Assembly: GCF_009937995.1 (NCBI RefSeq)
Contig: NZ_AP021881.1
Span: forward strand, 2,046,001 to 2,110,000
Source: Sulfuriferula nivalis
GTDB lineage: Bacteria; Pseudomonadota; Gammaproteobacteria; Burkholderiales; Sulfuriferulaceae
DNA length: 64,000 bases
Direction: 5' to 3'
Below the pieces are notes generated by a model. It did not search any database, was not told the DNA's origin, and was given only the letters and a program-made list of their open reading frames with translations. Each line of letters starts with the position of its first letter. Positions within the stretch are counted from its first letter, which is position 1. Both the position numbers and the translations under genes were made by a program. Positions 18,639 through 27,431 of this stretch are shown in pieces.

Positions 18639-19996
18639 TATTTTAAACGTTGAGTGTTATGTAACGATAAACGCAAGTTTGATGCCAAATCTGTTGGCAC
18701 ATCTTGCCACTGAAATTTCCAAGACCAGTTACCTTGAGTTGTACCTGGCGTGTTCATTCTTGCCTGACTACCCAACCCTAATAAATCCTGCATAGGCACA
18801 ATAGCCAGATTGGCTGTACTGGCAAAAACAGTATGCAACATAGTATCAATTAATTGCGATGACTCTGTGATTTTTAACATCGATAAAACAGCAGCTTGCT
18901 CAGTTTCATCCAAGCTGGAAAACCATCCTGAAAGTGTGTCATTATCATGCGTCCCTGTGTAATACACACGATCGCAGGTTACATTTTCGGGCTTATGCGG
19001 ATTATCTGTAAAACTGTCAAAAGCAAACTGCAACACACTCATACCTGGCAAATGGAATTGCAGTCTGAGCGCATTCACATCCGGGGTTATCACGCCCAAA
19101 TCCTCCGCCACTAAGGGCACGCTACCCATATCCTCCAGTATGCACTGCAATAATGCATCACCTGGCACATTTTGCCAGTAACCATCCATTGCTGTCGGAC
19201 TTGATGCAGGTATCATCCATGAAGCCGCCAGCCCTCGGAAGTGATCTATACGTACAAGATCAAAAAATTCAAAGTGATAACGTAAACGTTCCCGCCACCA
19301 GATAAAATCTGATGAGCGCATGTAATCCCAGTTATATTGAGGATTACCCCAACGTTGCCCTGTAGCAGAGAAGTAATCGGGTGGAACGCCAGCAACCAGC
19401 GTCGCCTGACCAGCATCATCAAGCAAGAAACAATGCGGATTTGCCCACACATCGGCACTGTCATGCGCCACAAATATGGGCATATCGCCAAATAAAGCGA
19501 TCTGCAACTCAGCCGCATAATGACGTAAATGTTGCCATTGCATATACAGTTGATATTGTTGCTGTATATGCGCATCGATTTGATGTTGGTATTGCTGCTT
19601 GACTGCTTGCAAGGCTAACACATCACGTTTTCGCAAATCGTCAGGCCATGCGATCCATGATGCGCCATCATGCAGATCTTTTAACACCATAAATATGGCG
19701 TAATTCTCAACCCAATGCCGCTGTGCATGGTACCAGGTCTGAAATGCAGCATCTTCAATATCGACCGTACCCAGATGTTCTGGAAATAATGCAGGATTCA
19801 AGGCAAAAGCAGATGCGCACTGATATGGAGAAGCATCAGCCAATGGCACACCCAAGGGTAGCATTTGCCACACCCCTATACCCGCCTTTGCCAGCATATC
19901 TAATAAACGATATGCATCATCATCCAAACGTCCAGATGGTAAAGATGTTGGATGTAACAACACCCCAGCTTGACGGACTTGCACATGCGCACTCAT
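18638..19996 (-). CDS. malQ: 4-alpha-glucanotransferase
   Basis: GH77 amylomaltase that moves glucan chains between maltodextrins. ASPYQCASAFALNP, LVRIDHFRGLAASW (nucleophile Asp), VAEDLGVI (acid Glu) and GTHDND (third carboxylate) are all present. At 452 aa it is a short, plant/thermophile-type MalQ without the E. coli N-terminal extension. It overlaps the GH57 gene by ATGA and glgB by TAATG, so it belongs to the glycogen operon and may recycle short chains left by phosphorylase. Confidence 0.95.
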   Translation of the reverse strand: MSAHVQVRQAGVLLHPTSLPSGRLDDDAYRLLDMLAKAGIGVWQMLPLGVPLADASPYQCASAFALNPALFPEHLGTVDIEDAAFQTWYHAQRHWVENYAIFMVLKDLHDGASWIAWPDDLRKRDVLALQAVKQQYQHQIDAHIQQQYQLYMQWQHLRHYAAELQIALFGDMPIFVAHDSADVWANPHCFLLDDAGQATLVAGVPPDYFSATGQRWGNPQYNWDYMRSSDFIWWRERLRYHFEFFDLVRIDHFRGLAASWMIPASSPTAMDGYWQNVPGDALLQCILEDMGSVPLVAEDLGVITPDVNALRLQFHLPGMSVLQFAFDSFTDNPHKPENVTCDRVYYTGTHDNDTLSGWFSSLDETEQAAVLSMLKITESSQLIDTMLHTVFASTANLAIVPMQDLLGLGSQARMNTPGTTQGNWSWKFQWQDVPTDLASNLRLSLHNTQRLK

Positions 19997-21714
19997 TCCA
20001 CATTCCTACGCATCGTGCCTGCATTCTCAGCATTACCACCCCCTTGAGATAACGGAATATCAAGCATTGCAGGTGCGTCCACATTAAGCAGTTTATATAA
20101 CTCGCGCAATTGCTCACGATATAACTGCTCAAAATCGCTTACACTCCCCGCTGGGTTATAATCCCCAAACCACCAGAACCAATCTGACCCTTCGCACACA
20201 GCTAGTTGCTGGGTAGCATCTGTCAATTGTGAAGCGCTCAGTTTTCCAGACGCGATAACCTTATCGTAAGCAACCTTCGCCGCCACCAAGTAATCCCAAC
20301 CACGATTTTTATCGGCTGAACCTATCCAGGTTGAAAATGAACCATAGACCCAACTACCTGCACAAATTTTTGGCAAAGGTAATGCAGTCACACTTTTGGA
20401 CACATCCGCAAAGGTGGATGTTTTAATATGGGGTGAACTAGACAACTCCTCATACAAAGCATCTAAAAAGTATTGCCCGTTCTCAGGATAATATTCCCAC
20501 GCATTTTCGCCATCTAAAATCACAGAGACGACATGTTGATCGGCTTCTTTACCTAAAAAATTCGCAATATTATTTAAATGTTGTACAAAATCCTGCGCAG
20601 CGTCATCCGCATGCCAATCACTGTATCTAAAACCGATCAAGTCTGACAAGCCATCATCACGGAAAAACATCCTGGTCTGAGAATCGCCGTGTTGACGAGG
20701 TTTAAAGAGTTCACGTTTACTGCCAACATCAACACCATCACATCCCGAAATATGATAACTATTGCGCCAGACCCCCTCTCCAGAAGCTGTCCAAGCTATA
20801 TCATGTGCATCCAATAACTGTACCGCATCTTCACTGATGCCACCCTCAGCCAACCACACCCCTTTAGGCTTATGCCCAAAGTACTGTTCAAAAACAGTTA
20901 ATCCATGGGTGACATGCCATGCACTACGTGTGTCACCATCAGGGTAACCCTTAGCATGAGGACGTGGCGCTTCAGGGCTAGCACACTGCATATTGTCAAA
21001 ACTGTGTAACAGCGGAATAATTGGGTGGCCATAAGGTGTCATGGATAGCTCAACTTGCCCACGCTCATACAATTTCCGATAGCGTGGAATCAATCCCGCC
21101 AAACAATCCCGCATTACAGTCAGTAATGTGCGTCGCTGCTGAATATCAAAGCTGCCCTTATGCAAAAATAGCGCCTGGACTTCAGCTGGTTTACGCAAAC
21201 TGTGCCCTAACCAAACCAGATGATACCAAGTCAGCAAATCCAGAAAATACTGGTCATTCAAATAACGTAACGAGCAACCGATGCCCGCACATCCCATACC
21301 AAAATCTTCTGTCGAGCCCACCATTTTCAGCAGGTTATTGAATAGAGGATATGGATGTATCATGCGTGGCGCATGGCAGCGCTGACAGTCACGTATCAAC
21401 TGTAAACGTGCCTTTTCATCCGATGGAATCGGAGTAACACCTGCAAGCAGATTAAGCATTCCATCCTGCATAGGCGTGCCATGTTCAAGAAAGCCAGTCA
21501 ATTGCTGAGCGTAATCATCCAATTGCTCAAGCAATACAGGGACAAAATTCACCACCGCACGCATTTGCGGATGCTGTTCCAGATGCGCCGCCATATCACT
21601 GTAGTCTTTAATGCCATGCAAATAAACCCAAGGCAAACGATATTCACCCGTTAAACCCTGGCGATAATATGGCTGGTGCATATGCCAGCACAGCACTACA
21701 TTCAAGCGACTCAT
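19993..21714 (-). CDS. Glycoside hydrolase family 57 protein
   Basis: A 573-aa GH57 alpha-glucan-active enzyme. HMHQPYY at residues 11-17 is the family's first motif; GVWLAEGG carries the nucleophile Glu at 290, ILDGENAWEYY the acid/base Asp at 401, and WFWWFGDYN the C-terminal aromatic motif. GH57 members include alpha-amylases, amylopullulanases and branching enzymes; as glgB is present next door, an amylase or debranching role replacing the absent glgX is a reasonable inference. It lies between glgC and malQ in the operon. Confidence 0.9.
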   Translation of the reverse strand: MSRLNVVLCWHMHQPYYRQGLTGEYRLPWVYLHGIKDYSDMAAHLEQHPQMRAVVNFVPVLLEQLDDYAQQLTGFLEHGTPMQDGMLNLLAGVTPIPSDEKARLQLIRDCQRCHAPRMIHPYPLFNNLLKMVGSTEDFGMGCAGIGCSLRYLNDQYFLDLLTWYHLVWLGHSLRKPAEVQALFLHKGSFDIQQRRTLLTVMRDCLAGLIPRYRKLYERGQVELSMTPYGHPIIPLLHSFDNMQCASPEAPRPHAKGYPDGDTRSAWHVTHGLTVFEQYFGHKPKGVWLAEGGISEDAVQLLDAHDIAWTASGEGVWRNSYHISGCDGVDVGSKRELFKPRQHGDSQTRMFFRDDGLSDLIGFRYSDWHADDAAQDFVQHLNNIANFLGKEADQHVVSVILDGENAWEYYPENGQYFLDALYEELSSSPHIKTSTFADVSKSVTALPLPKICAGSWVYGSFSTWIGSADKNRGWDYLVAAKVAYDKVIASGKLSASQLTDATQQLAVCEGSDWFWWFGDYNPAGSVSDFEQLYREQLRELYKLLNVDAPAMLDIPLSQGGGNAENAGTMRRNVE

Positions 21715-21729
21715 TACGTACCCCTAAAT

Positions 21730-23025
21730 TTAACGATAAAGATGTTGCCCCAACATTTCTGGTGTTACTAAAACAATACCTTCTTTGGTCACATGAAAGC
21801 GCTTCGCATCTTCCACCAAATCCTCACCTATGACAGTCCCATCAGGAATCACACTGGCTTTATCAATAATTGCACGTGAAATACGGCAATTCTTACCTAT
21901 AGACACTTTAGGTAAAATAACGCAATCTTTAATCAGGCTATAGCTTTCTACAGTACACCCGAAAAATATCACCGAACGTTTCACTCGTGCCCCAGAGATG
22001 ATGCAACCCGCCGAAATCAGGGAATCGATAGCTTCACCACGCCGACCATCATCATCAAAAATAAATTTTGCAGGAGGAGATTGAGGCTGATACGTCCAAA
22101 TCGGCCAATCTCTGTCATACAAATTCAATTCTGGATCTATTGCACACAATTCCATATTGGATTTCCAATACGAATAGACTGTTCCCACATCACGCCAATA
22201 ACCAGGCGCACCTGTTTCGCTACGGAATGGATAAGCCATAGCGCGAGCATTATGAATATTGGCTGGAATAATATCCTTACCAAAATCATGAGAAGAACCA
22301 GCTATTTCAGCATCCTCTTTTAATATCTTGAACAAATATTCAGTAGTAAATACATAAATACCCATAGAAGCCAGAGCTGTATCAGGCTTGCCAGGCACGG
22401 CCTCTGGATTGGCTGGCTTCTCGGTGAATTTGGTAATCCGCATATCATCATCAACGGACATGACACCAAATTCAGAAGCTTCTTCACGTGGCACTTCAAT
22501 ACAACCCACGGTAAAATCTGCACCTCTTTCCACGTGATGGAGCAACATCGCCGAATAGTCCATCGTATAAATATGGTCACCGCCTAACACGATGACATAC
22601 TCAGGATGATGACGTAACACGATATCCAGATTCTGAAACAGCGCATCTGCTGTACCCTGATACCATTCTTTTTTATGCGTACGTTGTTGAGCAGGCAAAA
22701 TCTCTACGAACTCGCCAATCTCTGCCCGCATGAAACTCCAGGCACGTTGCAAATGGCGTATCAAAGAATGTGACTTATACTGTGTTAACACGCCAATACG
22801 GCGCAAACCCGAGTTCACGCAATTAGACAAAGCAAAATCAACAATACGATACTTGCCACCGAAAGGCACAGCGGGCTTAGCTCGCCAAGCGGTTAAATTT
22901 TTCAATCGTGAACCTTCGCCGCCTGCCAGAATCAACACCAATGTCTTACGCGTTAATTCAGTCACCATCTTAGGTTCAGTGTAATAGCGATACAGCTTTT
23001 CTTGTTGTGCTTTAGTTACAGCCAT
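21730..23025 (-). CDS. glgC: Glucose-1-phosphate adenylyltransferase (ADP-glucose pyrophosphorylase)
   Basis: Makes ADP-glucose, the committed step of bacterial glycogen synthesis. The 431-aa sequence has VLILAGGEGSRLKNLTAWRA (nucleotide-binding, with regulatory Arg), PAVPFGGKYRIVDFALSNC, YGTADALFQN-type substrate loop (YQGTADALFQ), the VLGGDHIYTMDY catalytic Asp and a C-terminal left-handed beta-helix. It follows glk by 29 nt and precedes the GH57 gene. Confidence 0.97.
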   Translation of the reverse strand: MAVTKAQQEKLYRYYTEPKMVTELTRKTLVLILAGGEGSRLKNLTAWRAKPAVPFGGKYRIVDFALSNCVNSGLRRIGVLTQYKSHSLIRHLQRAWSFMRAEIGEFVEILPAQQRTHKKEWYQGTADALFQNLDIVLRHHPEYVIVLGGDHIYTMDYSAMLLHHVERGADFTVGCIEVPREEASEFGVMSVDDDMRITKFTEKPANPEAVPGKPDTALASMGIYVFTTEYLFKILKEDAEIAGSSHDFGKDIIPANIHNARAMAYPFRSETGAPGYWRDVGTVYSYWKSNMELCAIDPELNLYDRDWPIWTYQPQSPPAKFIFDDDGRRGEAIDSLISAGCIISGARVKRSVIFFGCTVESYSLIKDCVILPKVSIGKNCRISRAIIDKASVIPDGTVIGEDLVEDAKRFHVTKEGIVLVTPEMLGQHLYR

Positions 23026-23054
23026 TTCCTCATCTCCTATTTATTTAACTACTA

Positions 23055-24074
23055 TTAATTTAATGCTATTTGCATTGCACCCTGCAGCCCCAATCGCGCA
23101 TTGGTTACCAAATAAATCGGCGTCTGTCTTACCAAATCAGCCATCCGACCCTTAGCTGCTGCAATTTCCATAAAACGCGTAGTGACTACCCAATTTTGCA
23201 AGTGAATAGCAACACCACCTGCAATAAACAACCCACCCTTGGGTTGATAGAGCAACACCATGTTTCCCACCCATGCTGCATAAACATCAACAAACAATTG
23301 CACAGCTTCAAGTGATACTGAGTCACCAGCCACTGCCAAATCATGAATTTGCCCAGCTTCTGGCACACTATCCAAAGCACGAGTATGAATCTGGGTTATT
23401 AAAAATTCATATACCAGACTCAAGCCTGCACCTGACAATATCCGCTCCCACGAAACATGCTGAAAGCGCATTTGCAGCCATGACAGCAATTTTGACTGCA
23501 GCTCATCAGATGACGCAAAATCAATATGCCCACCTTCCGTAGCAAAAGTCCTGTACACGCCACCCACATCCGCCTGCATCCAGGCCAAACCCAGACCAGT
23601 ACCTGCTCCAGTAATCACACGCACCCCACCCACACGGGCTACACCATGATTCAACTCAACATAATCAGATTTTTTTAATGTTGCAACACCAGCAGCTGCG
23701 GCCTGAAAGTCATTCACCAGACGCACATCGGCAATTGCCAATTCTTGCTGCAAGGATTTAATATCCACAAACCAATCCAGATTAGTCAAACGCACTCCAC
23801 CCGACTCAACTGGCCCAGGTAATGCCAAGAGTAACCTATCAGGATACACAACAGCATGTCCAGCATCCGCAATAAATTGACGGATTAAATCGCTAGCACT
23901 AGCGAAATTTGCGCTTACATAACATTGCTCAAATTGGATAACAGAAGGCTGATTTGGCTTGTGTGTGAACCAAGCCAACCAGCTTTTGGTGCCGCCGATA
24001 TCACCAGCGACAATATTGATTAGATGCGTCCCGAGTTGATTATTGACATCAACCCATTGCGTAAAGTTAGTCAT
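23055..24074 (-). CDS. glk: Glucokinase
   Basis: ROK-unrelated Glk-type hexokinase that phosphorylates glucose with ATP. VAGDIGGTKSWLAWF is the phosphate-1 motif, VITGAGTGLGLAWM the adenosine/hinge segment, ATEGGHIDFA the sugar-binding loop and LSGAGLSLVYEFL the helix after it. At 339 aa it is full length, with about 20 extra residues before the first motif. It is the first gene of the glycogen operon; any promoter lies in the 183-bp spacer shared with feoA. Confidence 0.92.
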   Translation of the reverse strand: MTNFTQWVDVNNQLGTHLINIVAGDIGGTKSWLAWFTHKPNQPSVIQFEQCYVSANFASASDLIRQFIADAGHAVVYPDRLLLALPGPVESGGVRLTNLDWFVDIKSLQQELAIADVRLVNDFQAAAAGVATLKKSDYVELNHGVARVGGVRVITGAGTGLGLAWMQADVGGVYRTFATEGGHIDFASSDELQSKLLSWLQMRFQHVSWERILSGAGLSLVYEFLITQIHTRALDSVPEAGQIHDLAVAGDSVSLEAVQLFVDVYAAWVGNMVLLYQPKGGLFIAGGVAIHLQNWVVTTRFMEIAAAKGRMADLVRQTPIYLVTNARLGLQGAMQIALN

Positions 24075-24204
24075 AATATTATAGGAACGTTATTGTTATG
24101 CCCTGTAAGGATTATTCTACGCCCGAATATCGCCAATAAACTAGCAATATTATTAAAAAGTACCATGCTAAATTGAAATTGTGACAAATAGCGCCATCAC
24201 CACC

Positions 24205-24250
24205 TTGTTTATTCAATTAAGTCATGTTATAAATAAGAATCTTTCTCATT
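24205..24250 (+). promoter_or_regulatory. feoAB promoter with overlapping Fur box
   Basis: A -35 TTGTTT (24205-24210) and -10 TATAAA (24228-24233) are 17 bp apart. A Fur-box-like palindrome AATAAGAATCTTTCTCATT (24232-24250; centre at 24241, 7 of 9 half-site positions symmetric) covers the -10 and the expected start of transcription, so iron-loaded Fur would block it. The transcript leader would be very short (about 18 nt). Confidence 0.75.
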
Positions 24251-24257
24251 TAAGATA

Positions 24258-24497
24258 ATGATGCATACCACTCTTGATCACTTACAACCTAATCAAACGG
24301 GCACTATTGCTACTATTGATGCTGGCGCTGAATTAACAGGGCGCATGTGCGCATTAGGTTTACGACTGGGTCGTATGGTTGAGGTTGTTCGCATTGCACC
24401 AATGCGTGGTCCCTTGCAAATCCGAGTGGGTCATACTGAACTCATGATACGCCGGGTAGATGCCGCGAAAATCAATGTAACACTCAACCAGCCATGA
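24258..24497 (+). CDS. feoA: Ferrous iron transport protein A
   Basis: A 79-aa SH3-like cytosolic partner of FeoB. The pattern LQPNQTGTIATIDAGAELTG, RMCALGLRLGRMVEVVR and IRVGHTELMIRR is typical. Two adjacent ATGs (24258 and 24261) are possible starts. It lies directly behind a Fur-box promoter and overlaps feoB by ATGA, so the pair is expressed under iron limitation. No feoC follows. Confidence 0.93.
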   Translation: MMHTTLDHLQPNQTGTIATIDAGAELTGRMCALGLRLGRMVEVVRIAPMRGPLQIRVGHTELMIRRVDAAKINVTLNQP

Positions 24498-26278
24498 AAC
24501 GCATCGCCTTGTTGGGGATGCCTAACACAGGCAAATCCACCTTTTTCAATCGCTTAACCGGTGCAGGTGCACGAGTGGGTAACTGGCCTGGCATTACCGT
24601 TGATTTGCTTTCTGCTAAAGTGTTACTAGCTGGGAGCATGATAGAAATTGTCGATTTACCAGGCATCTACAATTTGCACGGATTTTCTGATGATGAACAA
24701 GTCGTCCGCCATTTTCTAGAATCACAGGCAGTCAATGGCTTGGTTGTTATTCTCAATGCCACTCAACTTGATCGGCAATTAGCGTTATTGCTACAGCTGA
24801 AAACACTGAAACTCCCCATGACCCTCGTCCTCAATATGCAGGATGAAGCGCAACAAATGGGTATCAAAGTAGATATACCACGCCTGTCCCAAACTTTGGG
24901 CGTAGAAATCAATATGATTAGCGCAAAGCACGGACAAGGCTTTGGCAAGGCGCGCACCGCCATAGAGTCACTTATACATCACCAACCGACAGCTATTCAT
25001 GCAGATGCCAGCGCATTCCAACAAGATGACAATATCGAAGCAGAATTAGACCGTATAGTCAGCGACACCGTTACCACACCCATCACCCTGCCACCCGATT
25101 TAAGCCGCCGACTCGACAAAGTTTTATTGCATCCATGGTTAGGATTACCTTTGTTTTTCCTGACTGTTTTTATTTTATTCCAAATAGTCTATGGCATAGG
25201 CACACCACTACAAGATGGAACAAGCTGGTTATTAGATCAATTTAAAACACTTGTGCTTGAGCCTGCACTTTCTAATGCGCCGTATGCTCTTAAAAGTTTC
25301 ATAACCGATGGTTTATTCGATGGTATAGGTACTGTGCTTACTTTTTTACCCATTATCGTCATATTCTTCATGTTCATGGCAATTATTGAAGACAGTGGCT
25401 ATTTATCTCGCGCAGCCTATCTGATGGATGCAGTGATGGCTCGACTGGGACTGGATGGGCGCTCATTTGTCATGCAACTTATGGGTATGGGCTGCAACGT
25501 ACCTGCATTAATGGGCACACGAGTAATGCGTTCGCGTGCACTGCGCTTACTTACTATGCTGGTTATTCCGTTTTCATTATGCTCGGCACGATTACAGGTT
25601 TTCCTGTTTTTCACTACCGCAATTTTTGCACCGCGTGCGGCCGCAGCAGTCATGTTCTCTTTATACTTCATGAGTTTCTTAATGGCGTTTTTAACCGCTT
25701 TAGTATGGCGAGGAAAATACCGCAGCCATGAGCCTTTGTTATTAGAACTACCCCCTTATCGCTTTCCAACCATCAAACAATTGCTCGCGCAAGGTTGGCA
25801 ACAGTCAGGTCACTTCTTGCGTGGTGCAGCAGGTTACATTGTTGCTGGTGTCATTATTGTATGGGGACTTACCCATTATCCATTTAACGTTCCACCTGCC
25901 AGCGCGACAACCTTGGCAGGCCAGCTTGCCAGTTGGATGGCACCAGTATTTGAGCCATTAGGTATAGATCGCCTACTTTCAGTAGCACTGTTATTTGGTT
26001 TTATCGCAAAAGAGATAGTGATTGGCGCCCTTGCCGTAATTTACGGTGCAGGACAGTCAAATTTAGCAGGCATACTTGCGCATCAACTCGACTGGGTACA
26101 AGCTTATAGCTTCATGTTGTTTACACTCATCTACACACCTTGCTTATCAACCATTGCAGTCTTAAAGCAAGAATCCAAGAGCTGGTGGTTTACTATTCTG
26201 GCGGTGGCATGGCCACTTGGATTAGCATGGTTGGTCAGTTTTATTTTCTACCAAAGCGCCCGTGCATTAGGTTGGTAA
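24494..26278 (+). CDS. feoB: Ferrous iron transporter FeoB (short form)
   Basis: Inner-membrane Fe2+ permease with an N-terminal G domain. G1 GMPNTGKST (8-16), switch region VGNWPGITVD, G3 DLPG, G4 NMQD and G5 SAKHG are intact. A GDI-like spacer follows and then the permease core with GIGTVLTFLPIIVIFFMFMA and GMGCNVPALMGTR. At 594 aa it is about 180 residues shorter than E. coli FeoB; the GDI part and the C-terminal membrane region are compact, but both Gate motifs are present, so it should be functional. It is translationally coupled to feoA. Confidence 0.93.
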   Translation: MKRIALLGMPNTGKSTFFNRLTGAGARVGNWPGITVDLLSAKVLLAGSMIEIVDLPGIYNLHGFSDDEQVVRHFLESQAVNGLVVILNATQLDRQLALLLQLKTLKLPMTLVLNMQDEAQQMGIKVDIPRLSQTLGVEINMISAKHGQGFGKARTAIESLIHHQPTAIHADASAFQQDDNIEAELDRIVSDTVTTPITLPPDLSRRLDKVLLHPWLGLPLFFLTVFILFQIVYGIGTPLQDGTSWLLDQFKTLVLEPALSNAPYALKSFITDGLFDGIGTVLTFLPIIVIFFMFMAIIEDSGYLSRAAYLMDAVMARLGLDGRSFVMQLMGMGCNVPALMGTRVMRSRALRLLTMLVIPFSLCSARLQVFLFFTTAIFAPRAAAAVMFSLYFMSFLMAFLTALVWRGKYRSHEPLLLELPPYRFPTIKQLLAQGWQQSGHFLRGAAGYIVAGVIIVWGLTHYPFNVPPASATTLAGQLASWMAPVFEPLGIDRLLSVALLFGFIAKEIVIGALAVIYGAGQSNLAGILAHQLDWVQAYSFMLFTLIYTPCLSTIAVLKQESKSWWFTILAVAWPLGLAWLVSFIFYQSARALGW

Positions 26279-26354
26279 TCACACCACCCTTGCCGAAACC
26301 CCAATCTCACGCTAAAGTGATGTACGTTTTTGAACCCTTAGGAGTATATGCGTC

Positions 26355-26960
26355 GTGTTAGCTATTATAGAAGCAGCTGGTTGGCCAATTTGGCCTTTAG
26401 TATTAGCATCGATTTTATCTGTCGCAATCATCATTGAACGTTTCATTTCATTACGCTCATCAGAAATTGCCCCGCAAGGATTATTAGAGAAAACAGTACA
26501 AGCCTATCGCCAGCAGGGCGCTAACAACGACATGCTGAATTTATTGGCACAAAGCTCACCACTGGGTCGTATTTTTGCCGCAGGTTTACGCAATGCGAAA
26601 AACTCACGTGAAGTAATGAAAGAATCCATAGAAGAAGCCGGTCGTGGCGTAGTCCATGACGTAGAGCGCTTTCTGCCAGCACTTGGCACCATCGCATCTG
26701 TTGCTCCTTTGCTCGGCCTGCTCGGTACCGTTATCGGTATGGTAGAAATTTTCGGCGCACAAACGCCATCGGGCGGCAATCCAGCAGTGTTAGCACACGG
26801 CATATCGGTTGCATTATACAACACTGCATTTGGTTTGATCGTAGCGATCCCCAGCTTGATTTTTTATCGTTTTTTCCGTACTCGTGTTGACAGCCTGATC
26901 GTGGAAATGGAACAAGAAGCGATTAAATTAGTTGAAGTCATACACGGCGAACGTCAGTAA
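26355..26960 (+). CDS. MotA/TolQ/ExbB proton channel family protein
   Basis: A 201-aa inner-membrane protein with three predicted helices: about 10-30, then after a cytoplasmic loop, TIASVAPLLGLLGTVIGMVE and GISVALYNTAFGLIVAIPSL. It pairs with the following ExbD gene. The start is GTG at 26355 behind GGAG; an ATG at 26348 is in another frame. In betaproteobacteria this pair sits upstream of lpxK-kdsB-adk. Whether it serves TonB-type transport or another envelope task is unknown; a second, tonB-linked pair exists at 47.8-49.0 kb. Confidence 0.9.
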   Translation: MLAIIEAAGWPIWPLVLASILSVAIIIERFISLRSSEIAPQGLLEKTVQAYRQQGANNDMLNLLAQSSPLGRIFAAGLRNAKNSREVMKESIEEAGRGVVHDVERFLPALGTIASVAPLLGLLGTVIGMVEIFGAQTPSGGNPAVLAHGISVALYNTAFGLIVAIPSLIFYRFFRTRVDSLIVEMEQEAIKLVEVIHGERQ

Positions 26961-26971
26961 GTGAGGCCAAG

Positions 26972-27388
26972 ATGAATTTTCAACGCAGACAAAATCAGGA
27001 AGAACCTGAGATTAACCTCATCCCGATGATAGACGTGTTGTTGGTCGTGCTGATTTTCTTGATGGTTACTACGACATATGCCAAATTTTCTGAGTTGCAA
27101 ATCAATTTGCCACAGGCAAATGGTGAAACATCCAAGGAAAAACCTGCACAAATTACAGTATCCGTTGATGCAGTGGGCAATTATCAAGTTAATGCCAATA
27201 CTATTAACTTCACTAACGTCACCAACCTTGCCCAAATTCTGAAACAGGAAGCAAAAGGCTCGGCTGATACAGTAATCATCATCAATGCTGATGCAAAAGC
27301 AACGCATCAGTCTGTCGTTAACGTCATGGAAGCCGGTCGTGAAGCAGGTTTAACTCGCATCACTTTCGCTACACAAAAAAGCAACTAA
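26972..27388 (+). CDS. ExbD/TolR family protein
   Basis: A 138-aa protein with a short cytoplasmic N-terminus, one membrane helix INLIPMIDVLLVVLIFLMVT that carries the conserved proton-pathway Asp, and a periplasmic domain. It follows the ExbB-like gene by 11 nt. The pair forms a proton-driven motor complex. Confidence 0.92.
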   Translation: MNFQRRQNQEEPEINLIPMIDVLLVVLIFLMVTTTYAKFSELQINLPQANGETSKEKPAQITVSVDAVGNYQVNANTINFTNVTNLAQILKQEAKGSADTVIIINADAKATHQSVVNVMEAGREAGLTRITFATQKSN

Positions 27389-27393
27389 CCCCC

Positions 27394-27413
27394 CACGCCC
27401 CAACAGGGGCGTG
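27394..27413 (+). terminator. GC-rich hairpin after exbD
   Basis: CACGCCCC (27394-27401) and GGGGCGTG (27406-27413) form a perfect 8-bp stem with an AACA loop. No T-run follows, so it may be a weak terminator or an mRNA-stabilising structure between exbD and the downstream LPS genes rather than a full stop. Confidence 0.5.
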
Positions 27414-27431
27414 TCATACTGCATATTCGCT

